Shown: one piece after another, positions 60,153 to 64,000 of the stretch
Numbering within the stretch: the stretch's first letter is position 1
How the letters are laid out: the number at the start of each line of letters is the position of its first letter
NCBI RefSeq assembly: GCF_002934625.1
Contig: NZ_PTJD01000004.1
Span: 275,579 to 339,578, forward strand
Source of the DNA: Kineococcus xinjiangensis
GTDB lineage: Bacteria; Actinomycetota; Actinomycetes; Actinomycetales; Kineococcaceae
Length of the DNA stretch: 64,000 bases
Reading direction: 5' to 3'
Notes under the pieces: generated by a model
Told to the model about the DNA's origin: nothing
Seen by the model: the letters and a program-made list of their open reading frames with translations, nothing else
Database searches by the model: none
Made by a program: the position numbers and the translations under genes

Positions 60153-60575
60153 GTGGAGGGGCTGCAGGTCACCCGCTCCCTCACCGTCCCCGAGGCGGAG
60201 CTGCGGGAGCGCTTCTCGCGCGCCGGCGGGCCCGGCGGGCAGGGCGTGAACACGACCGACTCCCGGGTGGAGCTGTCCTTCGACGTGACGGGCTCCCCCT
60301 CCCTCGGCGAGGCCGCCCGTGCCCGGGCCCTGGAACGGCTCGCCGACCGGCTGGTGGACGGCGTCGTCACCGTGGTGGCCTCCGAGCACCGCGCCCAGCT
60401 GCGCAACCGCGAGGCCGCCCGGGCCCGGATGGCCTCGCTGCTCGCCGCGGCGCTGGCTCCGCCTCCTCCCAGCCGCCGCGCCACCCGGCCCACGAAGGGC
60501 TCCCAGCGCCGGCGCGTGGAGGCCAAGAAGCGGCGCGGCGACGTCAAGCGGCTGCGGCGCTCCACCGACGACTGA
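60153..60575 (+). CDS. arfB: peptidyl-tRNA hydrolase ArfB (ribosome rescue)
   Basis: A 140-aa class I release-factor-like protein. The catalytic GGQ motif is in RAGGPGGQGVNTTDSRVEL, and the C-terminal tail is strongly basic (RPTKGSQRRRVEAKKRRGDVKRLRRS), which in ArfB inserts in the mRNA entry channel of stalled ribosomes. The stop-codon-recognition domain of true release factors is absent. GTG 60153 gives the family length and the typical LQVTRSLTVPEAEL start; ATG 60102 with a GGAGGGG run upstream is the alternative. It is divergent from the secreted-protein gene. Confidence 0.9.
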   Translation: MEGLQVTRSLTVPEAELRERFSRAGGPGGQGVNTTDSRVELSFDVTGSPSLGEAARARALERLADRLVDGVVTVVASEHRAQLRNREAARARMASLLAAALAPPPPSRRATRPTKGSQRRRVEAKKRRGDVKRLRRSTDD

Positions 60576-60773
60576 CCCCTCGTGCGCCCGCGCCGCCCGG
60601 CTCCCGCGGCACGCCCCCGCTCGCCGGTCACGGGGGACTCGGGCTGCGGGTCGGCGGTCTTCCCGCGAGGATTCCCGCTGCGGGTCGGCGCACGGGTGCC
60701 GCCCGCGGACCCGCGGTGACCGTCGCCGCGGACGGGACGAGGCCGGGACGTCGGCCTCGGGCGAGGAGGGCCG

Positions 60774-62609
60774 GTGGCGCTGCGGATCGAGGACTACGGC
60801 GTGCTGGGTGACCTGCAGACGGCTGCCCTGGTGGGCCGGGACGGGTCGATCGACTGGCTCTGCCTGCCCCGGTTCGACTCCGCCGCCTGCTTCGCGGGGC
60901 TGCTGGGCGACGACGGTCACGGCATGTGGCGGCTGGCGCCGACCGCGGGCGGGATGTGCACGCGCCGTCACTACCGCGGGGACTCCCTGATCCTGGAGAC
61001 GGAGTGGGAGACCCCCGAGGGCACCGTGCGGGTCATCGACTTCATGCCCCCGCGCGGGGAGGCCGCCGACATCATCCGCATCGTCGAGGGCGTGAGCGGG
61101 CGGGTGCCGATGCACATGGAGCTGCGGCTGCGCCTCGACTACGGCCAGGTGGTGCCGTGGGTGCGGCGCGAGGACGGGGACCTTGCGGCCATCGCGGGCC
61201 CGGACGCGCTGTGGCTGAGCACCCCCGCCCCGCTGGAGGGCCGGGACTTCACGACCTTCTCCGACTTCTCGGTCGCCGCCGGGGACCGCGTTCCCTTCGT
61301 GCTGACGTACGCCCCCTCCCACGGCCCGCGCCCGCACCCGGTGCACGCCGAGAACGCCCTCGCGGAGACGGAGCGGTTCTGGGCGCGGTGGATGGAGGAC
61401 TTCCACTACGACGGGCACGACGCGCGCTGGGACGAGGCGGTACGCCGTTCGCTGGTGGTGCTGAAGGGGCTGACCTACGCGCCCACGGGCGGGATCGTGG
61501 CCGCCGCCACGACCTCTTTGCCGGAGTGGATCGGCGGCAGCCGCAACTGGGACTACCGCTACTGCTGGCTGCGCGACGCGACGTTCACGCTGCAGGCGCT
61601 GCTGGGCACGGGCTTCGTGGCGGAGGCCGAAGCATGGCGCGAGTGGCTGCTGCGCGCCGTGGCGGGTGACCCGGCGAAGCTGCAGATCATGTACGGGATC
61701 GACGGGACGCGGCGGCTGCCGGAGTTCGAGCTCGACTGGCTGCCCGGCTACGAGGGCTCGGGTCCTGTGCGGGTCGGCAACCTCGCCGCCGACCAGTTCC
61801 AGCTGGACGTGTGGGGGGAGGTCCTCGACGGGCTGCACCTCTCGCGCAGCGCGGGGCTGCCGGCGACGGAGAGCGCGTGGCGGATGCAGCGGGCGCTGCT
61901 GGACTTCCTGGAGGGCAACTGGCGCGAGGCCGACTGGAGCCTGTGGGAGGTGCGGGGCGAGCCGCGGCACTTCGTGCACTCCAAGGTCATGGCGTGGGCG
62001 GGGGTGGACCGCGCCGTCCAGGCGGTCGAGCGCTTCGGCCTGGACGGCCCGGTGGACCGCTGGAAGCGGGTGCGGGACGAGATCCACGCCGAGGTCTGCG
62101 CCAACGGCTTCGACGCGGAGCGCAACACGTTCACGCAGTTCTACGGCTCGCAGGGCCTGGACGCGGCACTGCTGCTGATCCCGGAGGTGGGGTTCCTGCC
62201 GTTCGAGGACCCGCGCGTGGTGGGCACGGTGGACGCGGTGCAGCGGGAGCTGTGCCGGGACGGCTTCCTGCTGCGCTACGACACCACCTCCGACGGCGGC
62301 GTGGACGGGCTGCCCGGCGAGGAGGGCGCCTTCCTGGCGTGCACCTTCTGGCTGGCCGACGCCCTGCACGGCATCGGCCGCACGCGGGAGGCGGTGGAGC
62401 TCTTCGAGCGGCTGCTGGCGCTGCGCAACGACCTCGGCCTGCTCGCGGAGGAGTACGACCCCGTCTCGGGCCGCCAGCTCGGCAACACCCCGCAGGCGTT
62501 CAGCCACGTCGGGCTCGTCAACACGGCACGGCACCTCTCGGGCGCCCACCCCGCCGACCTGGTGCCGCGCGGGCGCAGCGCGGAGCGGGGCGAGCAGGCG
62601 CGGGCCTGA
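60774..62609 (+). CDS. GH15 family glucoamylase/trehalase-like protein
   Basis: A 611-aa glycoside hydrolase of family 15. The N-terminal super-beta-sandwich (RIEDYGVLGDLQTAALVGRDGSIDWLCLPRFDS) is followed by the alpha6/alpha6 barrel with TSLPEWIGGSRNWDYRYCWLRDA and, near the C-terminus, the catalytic-glutamate block LLAEEYDPVSGRQLGNTPQAFSHVGLVN. This subgroup in actinobacteria includes trehalases and glucan hydrolases; the specificity is not readable. No signal peptide, so it acts in the cytoplasm. GTG 60774 leads into the family start and follows GAGGAGGGCCG. A 13-bp stem-loop lies after the gene. Confidence 0.93.
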   Translation: MALRIEDYGVLGDLQTAALVGRDGSIDWLCLPRFDSAACFAGLLGDDGHGMWRLAPTAGGMCTRRHYRGDSLILETEWETPEGTVRVIDFMPPRGEAADIIRIVEGVSGRVPMHMELRLRLDYGQVVPWVRREDGDLAAIAGPDALWLSTPAPLEGRDFTTFSDFSVAAGDRVPFVLTYAPSHGPRPHPVHAENALAETERFWARWMEDFHYDGHDARWDEAVRRSLVVLKGLTYAPTGGIVAAATTSLPEWIGGSRNWDYRYCWLRDATFTLQALLGTGFVAEAEAWREWLLRAVAGDPAKLQIMYGIDGTRRLPEFELDWLPGYEGSGPVRVGNLAADQFQLDVWGEVLDGLHLSRSAGLPATESAWRMQRALLDFLEGNWREADWSLWEVRGEPRHFVHSKVMAWAGVDRAVQAVERFGLDGPVDRWKRVRDEIHAEVCANGFDAERNTFTQFYGSQGLDAALLLIPEVGFLPFEDPRVVGTVDAVQRELCRDGFLLRYDTTSDGGVDGLPGEEGAFLACTFWLADALHGIGRTREAVELFERLLALRNDLGLLAEEYDPVSGRQLGNTPQAFSHVGLVNTARHLSGAHPADLVPRGRSAERGEQARA

Positions 62610-62659
62610 CCCGGGGGCCGGGAGCAGGATCGGGGCCCGGCGGGCCCGCTGCACACGAG

Positions 62660-62690
62660 CGGCGCAGCACCCGGGGAGGGTGCTGCGCCG
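62660..62690. terminator. bidirectional stem-loop terminator
   Basis: Perfect 13-bp arms (62660-62672 and 62678-62690) with a 5-base loop, between the convergent GH15 gene and the 136-aa hypothetical gene. Confidence 0.75.
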
Positions 62691-62729
62691 TGGCCGGTGC
62701 GGGGACCGGGGGCTCGGTGGAGCGGGGCG

Positions 62730-63140
62730 TCAGAGCAGGACGTCCACGCGGAGCATGGCCCGGCCCTGCGGGAGGAAGGCCGACATCCGCGAGTGCGTCT
62801 CCATGGCCACGGGGCGGACGGCGATGCTCATGGCGTGGCGCACGAGCTGGCTGATCTCGCCCTCGGTGAGGGAGCGGCCGGCCGGGACCACGCCGGCGGC
62901 GCGGACGTAGGCGATCTCCTTGGCGAGGACGGCGATCGCGGTCCCGTCGGAGCCGTCGACGTCGACGACCCCGGCCTGCAGGTGCGCCAGGAGGGCGCGG
63001 TCGCTGCCGGTGAGGTGGTCGAGCGGGTCCTGGTCGGGGAAGTCCCCGTTGATGCGCGCCACGGGGCTGATCCCGTAGATGCGCTGAGGGTCGCGGGCGC
63101 CGTAGACATTGGGCGCCGAGGTGACCGATCCGATGTGCAT
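62730..63140 (-). CDS. hypothetical protein (136 aa)
   Basis: A 136-aa soluble protein I do not recognise. It begins MHIGSVTSAPNVYGARDPQ, has a middle block DQDPLDHLTGSDRALLAHLQAGVVDVDGSDG followed by IAVLAKEIAYVRAAGVVPAGRSLTEGEISQLV, and a C-terminal half rich in hydrophobic and basic residues. There is no membrane segment or signal. The evidence for the gene is a good AAGGGAG 5 bases before ATG 63140, and a region upstream with a TTGACC and a 20-bp inverted repeat. It lies between the GH15 gene (convergent) and the GH1 gene (same strand, upstream). Confidence 0.7.
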   Translation of the reverse strand: MHIGSVTSAPNVYGARDPQRIYGISPVARINGDFPDQDPLDHLTGSDRALLAHLQAGVVDVDGSDGTAIAVLAKEIAYVRAAGVVPAGRSLTEGEISQLVRHAMSIAVRPVAMETHSRMSAFLPQGRAMLRVDVLL

Positions 63141-63188
63141 GGTGACTCCCTTCGACACTCCCAGTAAGCAGCGGTCAACGCAGCGTGG

Positions 63189-63208
63189 CAAGAGTCCCGC
63201 GATTCTTG
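63189..63208 (-). promoter_or_regulatory. inverted repeat upstream of the hypothetical gene
   Basis: CAAGAGTC-CCGC-GATTCTTG pairs at 7 of 8 positions per arm, 49 bases upstream of the start at 63140. A TTGACC on the minus strand lies between it and the gene. It could be an operator. Confidence 0.35.
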
Positions 63209-63375
63209 ATGGGCCGATCGGGTGAGGATCCGCCCCGGATGCCACCCGGACAGCGGTACAGAAGCGCACAGGAGAGTCGTGCGATCCACCCCGCGCCCCC
63301 GAGAGGGAACGGATCGCACCCGACGCGCGGGAGCGCCGCCGCCGGACGCCCCCCTCCCGGGGCGGCCCGGGGCGG

Positions 63376-64000
63376 TCAGTCCCGCGGGAGGTCGGCCGCG
63401 GTCACGGCGTTGCCGGCGATGACGCCGGCGTACCAGCGGGCGCTGTCCTTGAGGGTGCGGACCTGGGTGGTGTAGTCGACGTGGACGATGCCGAAGCGCT
63501 TGGAGTAGCCGTAGGCCCACTCGAAGTTGTCCAGCAGCGACCACAGGTAGTACCCCGTGACGTTCGCGCCCTGCTCGATCGCCTGGTGCAGCGCGGTGAG
63601 GTGCTGCCGGAGGTAGGCGATGCGGTCGTCGTCGTGGACGCCGCCGTCGGCCGAGACCGCGTCGGGGAAGGCCGCCCCGTTCTCGGTGATGGCGAGCTCC
63701 AGACCGGGGTTCTCCCCCGCCACCCGCAGCAGCAGCTCCTGCAGGCCCGTGGCGTCGATCGGCCACCCCATGTCGGTCTTGGCCAGGTGCTGCTCGGGGA
63801 AGTCCACGCTCTCGCAGGCGATCCACGGCGTCGCCGTCCCGTCGCCGTGGCCGTCCGCGGACTCCCTGGGCCGGGAGCCGTCCCAGCCCCGCACCACCGT
63901 CGGCGTGTAGTAGTTGATGCCGAGCAGGTCGAGGGGCTGGTGGATGAGGTCGAGGTCGCCGTCGTGGACGAAGGACCAGTCGCTGACCCCGGCGGTGTCG
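63376..64000 (-). CDS. GH1 beta-glucosidase, N-terminal part outside the window
   Basis: The C-terminal 207 codons of a family 1 glycoside hydrolase; the frame is open to the right edge of the window, and the ATG/GTG starts inside are internal. The catalytic nucleophile is in LELAITENGAAFPD (I-T-E-N-G). Upstream of it, DLLGINYYTPTVV matches the conserved block before the acid/base region, which lies outside. The C-terminal WSLLDNFEWAYGYSKRFGIVHVDY with the following TLKDSARWY is the standard end of GH1 enzymes. Substrates are beta-linked glucosides or related sugars. It lies 235 bases upstream of the 136-aa gene on the same strand. Confidence 0.95.
   Translation of the reverse strand, partial: DTAGVSDWSFVHDGDLDLIHQPLDLLGINYYTPTVVRGWDGSRPRESADGHGDGTATPWIACESVDFPEQHLAKTDMGWPIDATGLQELLLRVAGENPGLELAITENGAAFPDAVSADGGVHDDDRIAYLRQHLTALHQAIEQGANVTGYYLWSLLDNFEWAYGYSKRFGIVHVDYTTQVRTLKDSARWYAGVIAGNAVTAADLPRD

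Noticed and set aside
61683..62854. Alternative plus-strand frames across the GH15 gene end
   Set aside because: They overlap the GH15 catalytic block in other frames and lack ribosome sites; the GH15 frame is unambiguous.

Overview
The window comes from a very GC-rich (low-to-mid 70s percent by eye), GTG-start-rich actinobacterial chromosome. GroEL under tandem CIRCE boxes, a DUF3263 protein, a WXG100 protein, ECF42/DGPF and SigB/F-type sigma genes, PRC-barrel/DUF2382 stress proteins and a Holin-X/DUF3618 pair fit a free-living, stress-tolerant actinomycete. A Kineosporiaceae (Kineococcus-like) origin is my best guess, but it is inference only. I see no rRNA, tRNA, CRISPR array, insertion sequence or prophage; this looks like ordinary chromosome with dense, well-spaced genes.

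Layout. 1-4.7 kb: end of an epimerase, then an OmpR-type regulator, its histidine kinase and a membrane HtrA protease (envelope-stress order). 4.8-14.1 kb: DUF4031, an orphan WXG100 protein, a 59-aa protein beneath a PHO-box-like repeat, MoaE, a LysE exporter, GroEL, a cold-shock protein, DUF3263, uracil-DNA glycosylase, CsbD, aldose epimerase, asparaginase, DUF1737. 14.1-16.9 kb: an XRE-cupin regulator divergent from an EamA transporter, then a quinone oxidoreductase. 17-24 kb: arabinoside-utilisation locus (LacI regulator, palindromic operator, ABC importer, GH51 arabinofuranosidase, GH43-like enzyme). 24-32 kb: SRPBCC, DGPF protein with ECF42 sigma, nuclease, SGNH hydrolase, DUF2231-Rieske protein, glycosyltransferase-like protein, SigB/F sigma, epimerase.

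32-38 kb is the most distinctive region. On the minus strand a PRC-barrel/DUF2382 protein, a DUF2382 protein, a 524-aa protein, a Holin-X membrane protein and a DUF3618 protein form a tight array ending at a 17-bp-stem terminator; a BrkB membrane protein follows. The 524-aa and DUF3618 proteins both carry runs of 11-residue repeats like group 3 LEA proteins and both have a membrane segment. They overlap the holin-like gene at both junctions, suggesting a membrane-anchored desiccation/osmotic module.

38-48 kb: TetR, SAP/DUF6434, then a glycerol region with IclR-glpK on the plus strand and glpF-glpK-glpD on the minus strand, flanking a secreted PI-PLC-like enzyme. 48-54 kb: EAL-DICT protein, MFS transporter, glutathionyl-hydroquinone-reductase-like protein, membrane protein, AlkD-like repair protein. 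54-64 kb: SDR, alkylglycerone-phosphate-synthase-like flavoenzyme, AroQ, Tag glycosylase, ThrE-type exporter, secreted small protein, ArfB, GH15, a small hypothetical protein, and the C-terminal part of a GH1 beta-glucosidase running off the right edge.
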